Shown: positions 1-6,568, counted from the stretch's first letter. The stretch is DNA of 9,967 bases from Acidobacteriota bacterium (GCA_021784615.1 JAJYHU010000275.1:1-9967), one strand, 5' to 3'. A program made the numbers and translations. The notes: generated by a model from the letters alone, not told the origin.

Positions 1-674
1 GTCATGCGGTCGCCGGCTGCAAAGATCAGCTTCACGGGCAAGACTCCGCGCTCTTTCGCAATCTCACTCAAGCTGACCAGCCAAGTGGGATCAGCCACGA
101 TCACGTTATAACGATAGCGGATCATCCGGTCGTAGACTTCCTGGGGGTGCGGTTTGCCCACCGCCGAACAGAAAACTCCCAGTTGTTTGCAGGCCAGAAA
201 AGTTACCCAACTGCTGATCCAGTATCCGGCGTCAAAAGTGCAGACCACGCGGTCCGGGGGCCGCATGCCGTTTTCATAAAACGCCGCCGCCTCGTAGCGG
301 GCTGCAAGGTCGAGCTCAGCATAGCTGAACCCCACGCGCTTCGGTCCGCCGGAGGTTCCCGTAGTTTCAAATACAGCCTGCGGTTCGGCGCACAAGAAAT
401 CTTCGTCAGAAAAACTCAAAATGTCTTCGGGCGTTGTGAAAACGTCACCGAGGTCATGAGGCGTACGCACACGGTCGGCACGGATACCGGCTTGCTGAAG
501 CTTTCGAGAAAAGAATTTTTGGCGGGAAGCCGCGTAAAGAACCACCCGGCGGAAAGCCTCCGCCTGCATTCTGCGGATCAATGAGGGAGGGAGGGATTTG
601 CCCCAACGGACGAGCCTGGGAACGGAATCCCCGATCACCCGGCGTTCAACGAATTGTCGCAAGCCCGCTACCAT
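1..674 (-). CDS. PaaK-like AMP-dependent acyl/aryl ligase, 3' end cut off by the window
   Basis: Adenylate-forming enzyme of the phenylacetate-CoA ligase (PaaK) / LuxE-like type. Such enzymes activate a carboxylic acid with ATP and pass it to CoA, a carrier protein or an enzyme thiol. Translating the minus strand gives 224 residues that are still open at position 1. The nucleotide-binding loop is clear at about residues 104-112 (TTGTSGGPK), preceded by FE and followed by RVGFSYAEL. Further on, AAGDRM near the window edge fits the PaaK core (FAAGD, about 218-222). The rest of the AMP-binding core and the C-terminal lid lie outside. The ATG at 674 is the first ATG after the preceding glycosyltransferase stop; its ribosome site is weak (a G-rich GGAGTGGGG further upstream than ideal). 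The gene lies 57 bases after the glycosyltransferase and in the same frame, separated by one TAA. By context it probably loads an acid onto the operon's carrier protein; the substrate is unknown. Confidence 0.85.
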   Translation of the reverse strand, partial: MVAGLRQFVERRVIGDSVPRLVRWGKSLPPSLIRRMQAEAFRRVVLYAASRQKFFSRKLQQAGIRADRVRTPHDLGDVFTTPEDILSFSDEDFLCAEPQAVFETTGTSGGPKRVGFSYAELDLAARYEAAAFYENGMRPPDRVVCTFDAGYWISSWVTFLACKQLGVFCSAVGKPHPQEVYDRMIRYRYNVIVADPTWLVSLSEIAKERGVLPVKLIFAAGDRM

Positions 675-731
675 TGAATTATCAGACCCCACTCCCGGAG
701 CATCGTCCGTAAAGCGATCGAGACCCGCCCT

Positions 732-1919
732 TTACATCACATATGCCGAATCGCCTGTCCTTGGTGAGGGCGCCGCCAGCAGGTCGATAAAGGTAGATTT
801 CTCAAGCAAGGCTCTCGCAACCTGAGCGACCGCGTAAGCCGCATCGGGACGGGCCACTTCCCTGGCGCGCCTCTCGATCGTCTCGCGCGGCTCCGGGGTC
901 TCCAGCAGGCGGGAAACCAAGGCCGGAATTTCTTCAGGTCTTTGGGCCGGGAGCGCGACCCCTTGCCGGACCAGCAGGCGAAGATGTTGCTCTTCAGTGC
1001 CGGGAATCGGATGTGTGAGAATCATCGGAACTCCCGCAGCCATCGCCTCGGAAGTTGTGACGCCCCCCGGCTTGGTAATCAACACACTCGCCGCTCCCAT
1101 TAACTCAGGAATGGCATCCGTCCAGCCAAAAACATGGAGGTCAACGGCAATCTGCCCGCGCAACGCTTCGAGACGCAGGCGAAGATTTCGATTCCGTCCC
1201 GCAACGGCAATAACCTGGAGCGGCTGCCGGCAGATCTCCAGGCTTCGGATAATGGCGTCGAGCGGAGCAGGCCCCATGCCGCCGCCCATCACCAGAACCA
1301 CGGGCCGCTTGGCGTCCAGGCCCAGTGCGCGGCGCAATTCCGCACGGTCAAAATTGAGGGCGAAGGCAGGATCAACGGAAACTCCACAGGTCAGAATACG
1401 ATTTGCCGAAACACCCCAGCCGATGAGCTGGCGCTTCGCCTCGTCGCTGCCGACGCAATAAACATCAATCTCCCTCTTCACCCAGGGGAGCTCCGTATGG
1501 AAATCAGTTTGGGCGGCCAGGATAGGAGCATTAAACCACCCCTCGCGGCGGCCCAACGCAGCAAGTTCAGCAGCGCCCACTTCGGTGGCAATCACCAGGT
1601 GGGGTTGAAGGGTCCGCAGCTGCTCAAGAACGCTCCGGCAGCCGCGCCGGAAAACCCACTCTGGAGCCGTGGCTTCATGCCGCCTCAGTTGCCGCCACTC
1701 AAACACCTTCCGCCAAGCCCAGGGTGCGTGCCGAACCATCCACCAGTAGGGGCGAACATAGAGGTTATGAAACCAGGGCTTCGCCAGATCCAACGCATCG
1801 ATCGTCCGCGCATCAACGTTGTCCGCTCCATCATGAAGCGCCTGGTGAATAGCCTGACTTGCCCGCAAGTGGCCGGCTCCAACACCGAGCGTCAGGATCG
1901 CGATCCGCCTGATTTCCAT
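732..1919 (-). CDS. GT28-family glycosyltransferase, MGDG synthase / processive diacylglycerol glucosyltransferase-like
   Basis: This 395-residue protein has the two-domain GT-B layout of the MGDG synthase/UgtP/MurG superfamily, whose members transfer a sugar from a nucleotide-sugar to a lipid at the cytoplasmic membrane face. The N-terminal glycine loop is LGVGAGHLRAS (11-21). The linker strand into the donor domain carries VLVMGGGMG (208-216). The donor-binding block is GWTDAIPELM (265-274), then ITKPGGVTTSEAM (281-293) and PIPGTEEQH (304-312), which is the classic KPGG...SEA...PG.E signature. A tryptophan- and arginine-rich stretch (about 49-79) probably touches the membrane. Length is normal for the family. 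Start: ATG with GGAG at 1928-1925 and a 5-base spacer. It sits 45 bases after the ketosynthase and 57 before the acyl ligase, so the likely acceptor is a lipid made or activated by this operon. Sugar and acceptor cannot be read from sequence; UDP-glucose or UDP-galactose would be the family default. Confidence 0.9.
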   Translation of the reverse strand: MEIRRIAILTLGVGAGHLRASQAIHQALHDGADNVDARTIDALDLAKPWFHNLYVRPYWWMVRHAPWAWRKVFEWRQLRRHEATAPEWVFRRGCRSVLEQLRTLQPHLVIATEVGAAELAALGRREGWFNAPILAAQTDFHTELPWVKREIDVYCVGSDEAKRQLIGWGVSANRILTCGVSVDPAFALNFDRAELRRALGLDAKRPVVLVMGGGMGPAPLDAIIRSLEICRQPLQVIAVAGRNRNLRLRLEALRGQIAVDLHVFGWTDAIPELMGAASVLITKPGGVTTSEAMAAGVPMILTHPIPGTEEQHLRLLVRQGVALPAQRPEEIPALVSRLLETPEPRETIERRAREVARPDAAYAVAQVARALLEKSTFIDLLAAPSPRTGDSAYVM

Positions 1920-1924
1920 GTCTG

Positions 1925-1928
1925 CTCC
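1925..1928 (-). promoter_or_regulatory. Ribosome binding site of the glycosyltransferase
   Basis: GGAG on the minus strand, 5 bases before the ATG at 1919. It supports independent translation within the operon. Confidence 0.6.
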
Positions 1929-1964
1929 GATTCAGTTGTTCCTGGTGGCGCGCTATCGCTGCAT

Positions 1965-3194
1965 TCAGCCCCAGCGCCGAACCAACAACACGGCATTCAG
2001 CCCTCCAAACGCAAAGGAGTTCGAAAGCGCCACCCGGATGGGCTTTTCGCGCGCCTGGTTAGGGACGTAGTCAAGATCACACTCGGGGTCGGGTTGGGTG
2101 TAATTTGCCGTGGGCGGGATGACACCGCGTTCGAGCGCCATAACGGTAGCAACAAGTTCAGCCGCGCCCGTTGCGCCCATCATGTGCCCGTGCATCGATT
2201 TCGTCGAACTGATCGCCAGTTTTCTGGCGTGATCCTTAAAGACCGCCTTGACGACCTGGGTTTCGGTCGAGTCATTCAACCGCGTTCCCGTCCCGTGGGC
2301 GTTGATGTAATCAATCTCCTCGGGGCTATGGCCGGCTTCGTCGAGAGCCATGCGGATGGCTCTCGCCGGGCCATCCACGGTCGGCTGGGTAATATGTGAG
2401 GCATCGGAACTCATGCCGCAGCCGGCAAGCTCACCATAGATCCTGGCGCCACGCTTGGTCGCATGGGTAAGTTCTTCAAGCAGCAGAATCCCGGCGCCTT
2501 CACCCATGACCAAACCTTCGCGATCCGCTGAAAAAGGACGGCACGCCGTGCTGGGGTTCCCATTTCCAGAAGCCAGCACCCGCACCGACTCCCAGCAGCG
2601 CATCATCCCATAGGTAATTGGAGCGTCGGCCCCGCCGGCCAGCATCACGTCCGCCATGCCGAACTTGATCAGATGGAACGCCTCGCCGATGGCGTGGCCG
2701 GACGACGAACAAGCCGTGGCCGTAGAGAGCGCCGGCCCTTGCGCGCCATACTCCATGCAAACCTGTGAGGTGGCGGCGTTGTGCATGATCTTCGGAATCG
2801 TAAAAGGGTGCAAACGCGTCGCCTGGCAGGCGTAAAGGCTGTGGTAACCGGCATCAAAACTTCCCGCTCCACCCATGCCGGAACCCATGACGACGCCGAA
2901 GCGCGGCCGTTCCTCGTCCTTGACCGTAATGCCGCTTGTTTCCATTGCTTCACGGGCCGCAATCAGCCCGAATTGCGCGAAGCGGTCCAGCAGGTCCTGG
3001 CGCTTGGCGGGAAAATAGTCGTCCGGATTGTAGCCGGGAATCTCCGCCGCGATCTGAATGCTCAAAGCCGAGGGATCAAATTGAGTGATGCGGCAAATGC
3101 CTGAATGGCCTCGCGTGAGGCTCTCGAAAAAGGCCTCCTTGTTCTTGCCGATGGCGGTGAAAACTCCCATCCCTGTAATGACAACCCTGCGCAC
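1965..3194 (-). CDS. FabF-type beta-ketoacyl-ACP synthase (KAS II family)
   Basis: Condensing enzyme that joins malonyl-ACP to an acyl chain with loss of CO2. At 409 residues it is the usual FabF length. The full catalytic set is present: nucleophile Cys162 in TATACSSSGHA, His300 in NAHGTGT, Lys332 and His337 in STKSMHGHMMGATGA. The gate loop near the C-terminus reads NSFAFGGLNAVLL (392-404); Phe396 occupies the FabF gatekeeper position. The start is GTG at 3194: a strong AGGAG lies 6 bases upstream and the protein then begins VRRVVITGMGVFTAIG, the normal family N-terminus. A longer reading frame to 3305 would overlap the ACP gene and add 37 residues unlike the family. It lies 19 bases after the ACP gene, its probable partner. 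No ketoreductase, dehydratase or acyltransferase is visible here, so they must be supplied by housekeeping enzymes or lie to the left. I give no symbol because an operon-linked paralogue is at least as likely as the housekeeping fabF. Confidence 0.94.
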   Translation of the reverse strand: MRRVVITGMGVFTAIGKNKEAFFESLTRGHSGICRITQFDPSALSIQIAAEIPGYNPDDYFPAKRQDLLDRFAQFGLIAAREAMETSGITVKDEERPRFGVVMGSGMGGAGSFDAGYHSLYACQATRLHPFTIPKIMHNAATSQVCMEYGAQGPALSTATACSSSGHAIGEAFHLIKFGMADVMLAGGADAPITYGMMRCWESVRVLASGNGNPSTACRPFSADREGLVMGEGAGILLLEELTHATKRGARIYGELAGCGMSSDASHITQPTVDGPARAIRMALDEAGHSPEEIDYINAHGTGTRLNDSTETQVVKAVFKDHARKLAISSTKSMHGHMMGATGAAELVATVMALERGVIPPTANYTQPDPECDLDYVPNQAREKPIRVALSNSFAFGGLNAVLLVRRWG

Positions 3195-3200
3195 CGTGGA

Positions 3201-3205
3201 CTCCT
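3201..3205 (-). promoter_or_regulatory. Ribosome binding site that fixes the ketosynthase GTG start
   Basis: AGGAG on the minus strand between the ACP stop (3214) and the GTG at 3194, spacing 6 bases. It decides for the GTG start against the upstream in-frame extension. Confidence 0.75.
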
Positions 3206-3213
3206 GAAGAACC

Positions 3214-3504
3214 TTAGTTGCTAACGGCGGGCGTACCGCCTTTGGCCATCGCCGCCAGATCAGAGACGTCTTTGCCCTCAAGCACCCGAGTGAGACTGTC
3301 AGCAACTTGCCGGACGCTCTTCATGTTCTGAGCCACGGCGTCTGGGATATCGATCTTGAACTCTTCCTCAAGGGCAAACAAGATGTTGACCCCGTCCAAA
3401 GAGTCAATTCCCAGTTCAGCAAAAGTTGAATCCATCGTCACTTTGCTGGGGTCAAGGTGCTGCTCACGTGCAATGATTTCCATGACTTTTTCGCCTGCGT
3501 CCAT
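3214..3504 (-). CDS. Acyl carrier protein
   Basis: Small acidic four-helix carrier protein that holds acyl chains on a 4'-phosphopantetheine arm. The attachment site is Ser35 in ELGIDSLDGVN, the DSL motif with normal flanks. Helix II/III follows as ALEEEFKIDIPD. The protein is 96 residues, about 15-18 longer than E. coli AcpP. The extra length is a C-terminal tail (about 78-96) rich in Ala, Gly, Lys and Asp, probably disordered. Start: ATG at 3504 with GAAGGAG ending 5 bases before it. A GTG at 3510 is in frame, but it overlaps this ribosome site and would add only two residues. It lies directly upstream of the ketosynthase (19 bases) and 50 after the response regulator, so it is probably the dedicated carrier for this operon rather than the housekeeping AcpP. 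Confidence 0.94.
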   Translation of the reverse strand: MDAGEKVMEIIAREQHLDPSKVTMDSTFAELGIDSLDGVNILFALEEEFKIDIPDAVAQNMKSVRQVADSLTRVLEGKDVSDLAAMAKGGTPAVSN

Positions 3505-3509
3505 TTCCA

Positions 3510-3516
3510 CTCCTTC
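3510..3516 (-). promoter_or_regulatory. Ribosome binding site of the ACP gene
   Basis: GAAGGAG on the minus strand, 5 bases before the ATG at 3504. It overlaps the alternative GTG at 3510 and so favours the ATG. Confidence 0.7.
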
Positions 3517-3554
3517 TTACTGGTTCGGATCCCGGACCGTTTCTCTTATGATCC

Positions 3555-3944
3555 TTACGATGATATTTCGATGGGGTTCTTTGCCGCCAACTCCCCAACA
3601 ACCCGCAGCAACTCGGATAACCGAAAAGGCTTTTCCAGAAATCCCTTAACGCCGTGCTTCTGGGCAAGCTCTCTCTCCGCTCCGCTGATGAAAGAACTCA
3701 TCAGAATCGCATCGCATTTTACATTCCGCTGCTGCAATTTATACAACAAATCCAGTCCGGTTTCTCCCGGCATCCGTAAGTCGATCAGGATAATAGCCCG
3801 GCTATTGTCTCCACTGAGAGCTTCCCAAACGGCGTCACTCCCCTCAACAGCCTGCACTGGATATCCATTGGCCCGAAGAACTTCCGAAAGCAAGTTTCGA
3901 CTTTCTTGATCGTCATCCACTACCAGCACACGTCTTGAGCCCAC
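3555..3944 (-). CDS. Single-domain response regulator (CheY-like receiver)
   Basis: A 129-residue stand-alone receiver domain that accepts a phosphate from a histidine kinase. The acidic pocket is LVVDDDQ (7-13). The phospho-acceptor is Asp55 in IDLRMPG (54-60), the switch residue is Ser83 or Ser84 (ILMSSF), and the conserved lysine is Lys105 in LEKPF. There is no output domain; after the last receiver helix only a short tail remains. It therefore acts by protein contact, or passes phosphate on, rather than binding DNA. Start: GTG at 3944, the first plausible codon before the beta-1 strand, with a modest AGGTGG upstream. No histidine kinase is in the window. It is the first gene of the minus-strand run and ends 50 bases before the ACP gene. 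That gap holds an imperfect 7-base inverted repeat (3522-3528/3532-3538). Co-transcription with the lipid genes is likely but not proven. Confidence 0.9.
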   Translation of the reverse strand: MGSRRVLVVDDDQESRNLLSEVLRANGYPVQAVEGSDAVWEALSGDNSRAIILIDLRMPGETGLDLLYKLQQRNVKCDAILMSSFISGAERELAQKHGVKGFLEKPFRLSELLRVVGELAAKNPIEISS

Positions 3945-4214
3945 GGATCCACCTGTAAAGGAAGAGTTCCAGCCGTCAAACCGTAGGTGTCACCCGCATT
4001 CAAGCCTCCAAACTTCAACACTTCATTTATCCAATTTATTTTGTTGACGATACAGCTTAAATCAATAAACTAGCTCAGCGTCGCCCTGGGTAATATGTGT
4101 CATTTTGTTACACTTCTTAACATTGTTGTATTTTAATGTGGCACACATTTCCAGAATTTATTGTGGTCACCGTGACGATATCGCTTCGATCGGGAAAGAA
4201 AGATTCACCATAGC
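3945..4214. other. AT-rich intergenic region upstream of the response regulator/ACP operon
   Basis: 270 bases between the start of the response regulator gene and the end of the deacetylase gene, both minus strand. The stretch from about 4018 to 4165 is markedly richer in A and T than the coding DNA on either side, as expected for a promoter or regulator-binding region. I find no convincing -35/-10 pair on the minus strand; weak candidates include TTAAGA with CATATT. Short palindromes occur: AATGTG-GCA-CACATT (4135-4149) and GTCAC-C-GTGAC (4166-4176). I see no rho-independent terminator for the deacetylase. Confidence 0.6.
4135..4149. promoter_or_regulatory. Perfect 15-base palindrome, possible operator
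   Basis: Arms AATGTG and CACATT around a GCA centre. An additional half-site AACATT lies at 4119-4124, and an imperfect repeat GTGT(9)ACAC at about 4097-4113. It lies in the AT-rich spacer roughly 190 bases before the response regulator start. The geometry suits a dimeric helix-turn-helix regulator; the regulator is unknown and chance is possible. Confidence 0.3.
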
Positions 4215-4934
4215 TCACTCCACCGCCTCGGGCGTAAATTCCTCAATAGGAACAAACTTCAGCCCCTTGTCCATTGCCGCATCGATGATGGCAGAAAGAG
4301 CTCTGACGGTGCTTGATTGGTCCACTTTTTCAGGAGGTTGCCGTTCATGACCATCGTGGAGAAGCACCACGGAGCCTGACCGCATTTCACGGGTGGTAGC
4401 CTTGACGATGGCCTCGGTGCGGTATTTCCAGTCGTACCCGGCCGCCGACCACATCACCATCGTCAGGCCTCTGGCCTTCAGGATCGGCATCAGGCCAAAC
4501 CACCGGGTGCCATAGGGAGGCCGGAAAAAGCTCGGGTGCACCCCGGTAACTTTCTCGATGATGGCCTGCGTGTGGTCGATTTCCCCGGCCAAGAACTTCC
4601 GAGTCCGCAAGTAAAGTAACGGATGGGAATAAGTATGATTGCCAACCGTATGACCTTCTCGAACGATGCGCCGGGCGATTTCCGGATGGCGTTCAACGTT
4701 TTTCCCGCAAAGGAAGAAGGTTGCCGGAACCTTGCGTTCAGCAAGGATGTCGAGAATTTGTTCCGTAAACGGCGAGGTTGGACCATCATCGAACGTCAAA
4801 ACAACGCTGCCGCTTTCGGCGGGTCCGCGAAACAGCACGGGCCGGAAAATCGTCGATGTGGGAGCCAGAAAGGCATAGACCACCGCCGCTCCGCACCCTG
4901 CAATCACCAGAAGTCCGACAGCTAAACCAATCAT
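4215..4934 (-). CDS. Membrane-anchored polysaccharide deacetylase (NodB homology, CE4)
   Basis: Metal-dependent deacetylase of N-acetylated sugars such as peptidoglycan, chitin-like or exopolysaccharide chains. With the ATG at 4934 it has 239 residues: a hydrophobic N-terminal anchor (about 2-24), then the NodB domain. All five family motifs are seen: TFDDGP (47-52) with the base and metal aspartates, HTYSH (100-104) with both metal histidines, RPPYGTR (138-144), MWSAAGYDW (161-169) and LLHDG (191-195). It should be active outside the cytoplasmic membrane. Start choice: a GTG at 5000 is in frame, but the 22 extra residues are polar, come before the anchor and contain a rare TTA codon, so I prefer the ATG; neither has a strong ribosome site. 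It is divergent from the TPR gene and upstream of the lipid operon by 270 bases, possibly a separate unit. The substrate is not known. Confidence 0.92.
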   Translation of the reverse strand: MIGLAVGLLVIAGCGAAVVYAFLAPTSTIFRPVLFRGPAESGSVVLTFDDGPTSPFTEQILDILAERKVPATFFLCGKNVERHPEIARRIVREGHTVGNHTYSHPLLYLRTRKFLAGEIDHTQAIIEKVTGVHPSFFRPPYGTRWFGLMPILKARGLTMVMWSAAGYDWKYRTEAIVKATTREMRSGSVVLLHDGHERQPPEKVDQSSTVRALSAIIDAAMDKGLKFVPIEEFTPEAVE

Positions 4935-5272
4935 GGGGTCATAATTATGAGAAATTCGATGTAAGTCCCAGCGGTCACAGCCAAAATCCGTTGAGATCAC
5001 CTACCCGACAGCACGGCTGAAGACCCTTCTACAGCAGGCGATTATCCTACCACAACCGCGCCGCGGCGGAAAACAAGTTCAGCCAGCGCGGTGATTTTAC
5101 AAACGGCATTCCGCCGGGGTCGATTTGCGGGCATTATCTGTTATACTCTCCGGCACCGGGTTTGAAACCCCAGGCTGGTCGCCAAGGCAGGAATCCGCCG
5201 CGAGGTTGGAAAGACCAGGCAAGGTTCCGCCGGCGAAACTCTTATACGAGAGGGTGGCAAAGCAGGATGCAG
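4935..5272. other. Divergent intergenic region between deacetylase and TPR genes
   Basis: 338 bases without a supported gene. It holds an extended -10 promoter for the plus-strand TPR gene (5139-5147), the palindrome GGGTTT-G-AAACCC (5158-5170), and a long-range inverted repeat CTGGTC/GACCAG (5175-5180/5213-5218) that could fold in the roughly 120-base leader. For the minus-strand deacetylase only a weak TGGTAGGAT-type -10 near 5043-5051 is visible. I recognise no riboswitch. Confidence 0.6.
5139..5147 (+). promoter_or_regulatory. Extended -10 promoter for the TPR gene
   Basis: TGTTATACT: a TGN extension followed by TATACT, five of six matches to the sigma-70 -10 box. No good -35 box lies at the proper distance (a TTGCGG at 5125 is too close), which is tolerated for extended -10 promoters. 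Transcription would start near 5154 and leave a leader of about 120 bases. Confidence 0.45.
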
Positions 5273-6568
5273 ATGACTCTAAGGAGCCGATTTGCACAAC
5301 GTTCGCTGATCTTCTTCTTGATTGCAGTTTTCTTGCTGGCGACGGCATGGATTGGCAAAACCTACGTTGCCAATCGCCTGTCCCACACTCTGACCATCCA
5401 TAACCTCCGTCTGGCCTCGCAGTATGACCCGGGAAATGCCGCATACCACGTCCAGTTGGGCCGCCTGTACCAGTACAGCGTTACAAACGCAAGACCCAAG
5501 CAGGCCATCGAGCAGTTTCGCCGCGCGGTTGAGTTGGATCCATACGATCCGCAAGCGTGGCTTAACTTGGCGGCAGCCTTGGAGTTTGAGGGACAAACCT
5601 CTCAAGCTGAAAAATATCTGAATCACGCCTCCACTCTGGCGCCCAATCTCCCGATTTACCAATGGACAATCGGAAACTATTTTCTGCTCCACGGAAACAC
5701 CCAGGAAGCATTCCGTCATTTGAAAGTGGTGCTCGCCGGATCACGCGAATACGACCAAACGGTCTTCAACGTCGCGTGGAAGGCCTCCGGCGATGCCCAT
5801 CAAATCCTCCAAGAGCTCATTCCGAATGACTTGGCGGCCGAGTTCAGTTATCTTGATTACCTCACCTCGCTTCAAAAGTTTCCCGAAGCCGCTGCCGTCT
5901 GGCAGCGTATCGCTGCCAGCCCGAAAAACTTCGACCCGCATCAGACCGCAGCCTACATTGACGCCTTGCTGAGAGCCCAGCATCCCGGTAAAGCCTATCA
6001 GGTCTGGGCTGACCTTGAAGACCGAGGGTTGATCCGGAAGCCCACAAATGAGAATGGACCGAATCTCATCACGAATGGCGATTTTGAGGACAACCTTTCC
6101 CAGATGGGTTTTGGATGGCGGATCATCCCCGTGGTCGGCGTCTATGCAGGGCTGGACACTTCCACTTTCCATTCACCCGGCCATTCCCTGGCGGTGCAAT
6201 TCTCCGGAAAGCAGAATCTGGACTATCGGCAAATCTATCAGTTCGTTAAGGTGTCTCCAAACCGGAATTACCACCTTCAGGCTTTTATGAAAACGGAAGG
6301 CATCACTACGGATAGTGGCCCGCGCTTAGAGGTTCGCGACGCTTACAATCCTCCCGCGCTCGACCAGTTTTCCGAAGATGCAACAGGGACCAGCGAAGGC
6401 TGGAACCTCGTGAATCTGGACTTCAAGACGGGGCCCAAGACGGACCTGATCATCGTGGCGCTGGCGCGTCTGCCTAGCAAAAAGATCGACAATCAAATCG
6501 CCGGCAGAGTTTGGCTGGATGACGTCGTCCTCACTCCTGCTCCGGCATCCGATTCGAGCGCGCCCTAA
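5273..6568 (+). CDS. Membrane-anchored TPR protein with carbohydrate-binding-like C-terminal domain
   Basis: A 431-residue envelope protein. The order is: basic N-terminus (MTLRSRFAQR), one transmembrane helix (about 11-28), TPR repeats from about 50 to 155 with the usual A...F..A...DP spacing (AIEQFRRAVELDPYDPQAW at 78-96, then AEKYLNHASTLAPNLPIY), a second helical part (about 160-255), and a beta-rich tail from NLITNGDFE (264-272) to VWLDDVVL (413-420). That opening and closing are typical of CBM4/9-type or related galactose-binding-like jelly-roll modules. TPRs mediate protein contacts; the tail may bind sugar, though the ligand is unknown. Most of the chain should lie outside the membrane. 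Start: the ATG at 5273 has AGGA at 5264-5267 with a 5-base spacer; the ATG at 5267 is also possible. An upstream TTG at 5162 would add an Arg/Pro-rich leader before the anchor and is unlikely. It is divergent from the polysaccharide deacetylase, which hints at a surface-polysaccharide role. Confidence 0.85.
   Translation: MTLRSRFAQRSLIFFLIAVFLLATAWIGKTYVANRLSHTLTIHNLRLASQYDPGNAAYHVQLGRLYQYSVTNARPKQAIEQFRRAVELDPYDPQAWLNLAAALEFEGQTSQAEKYLNHASTLAPNLPIYQWTIGNYFLLHGNTQEAFRHLKVVLAGSREYDQTVFNVAWKASGDAHQILQELIPNDLAAEFSYLDYLTSLQKFPEAAAVWQRIAASPKNFDPHQTAAYIDALLRAQHPGKAYQVWADLEDRGLIRKPTNENGPNLITNGDFEDNLSQMGFGWRIIPVVGVYAGLDTSTFHSPGHSLAVQFSGKQNLDYRQIYQFVKVSPNRNYHLQAFMKTEGITTDSGPRLEVRDAYNPPALDQFSEDATGTSEGWNLVNLDFKTGPKTDLIIVALARLPSKKIDNQIAGRVWLDDVVLTPAPASDSSAP

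Noticed and set aside
147..584. A 145-codon plus-strand open frame at the left edge.
   Set aside because: It is antisense to the acyl ligase, whose AMP-binding loop and PaaK-like core are clear on the minus strand.
1134..2399. A 421-codon open frame on the plus strand running antisense across the glycosyltransferase and ketosynthase genes.
   Set aside because: Both genes beneath it have complete families and motifs on the minus strand. The antisense product crosses the gene junction, shows no recognisable domain, and is the usual by-product of GC-rich third codon positions.
3195..3305. N-terminal extension of the ketosynthase to 3305.
   Set aside because: It would overlap almost a third of the ACP gene and has no family similarity; the GTG at 3194 has a strong AGGAG at 6 bases and gives the standard N-terminus.
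4139..4154. A sigma-54-like TGGCAC near the 15-base palindrome.
   Set aside because: The -12 element is missing at the right spacing, and the orientation would point into the 3' end of the deacetylase gene in antisense.
5162..5272. Upstream TTG start for the TPR protein.
   Set aside because: The 37 extra residues are rich in Arg, Gln and Pro and precede the membrane anchor. The frame also starts within bases of the predicted transcription start, leaving no room for a ribosome site.
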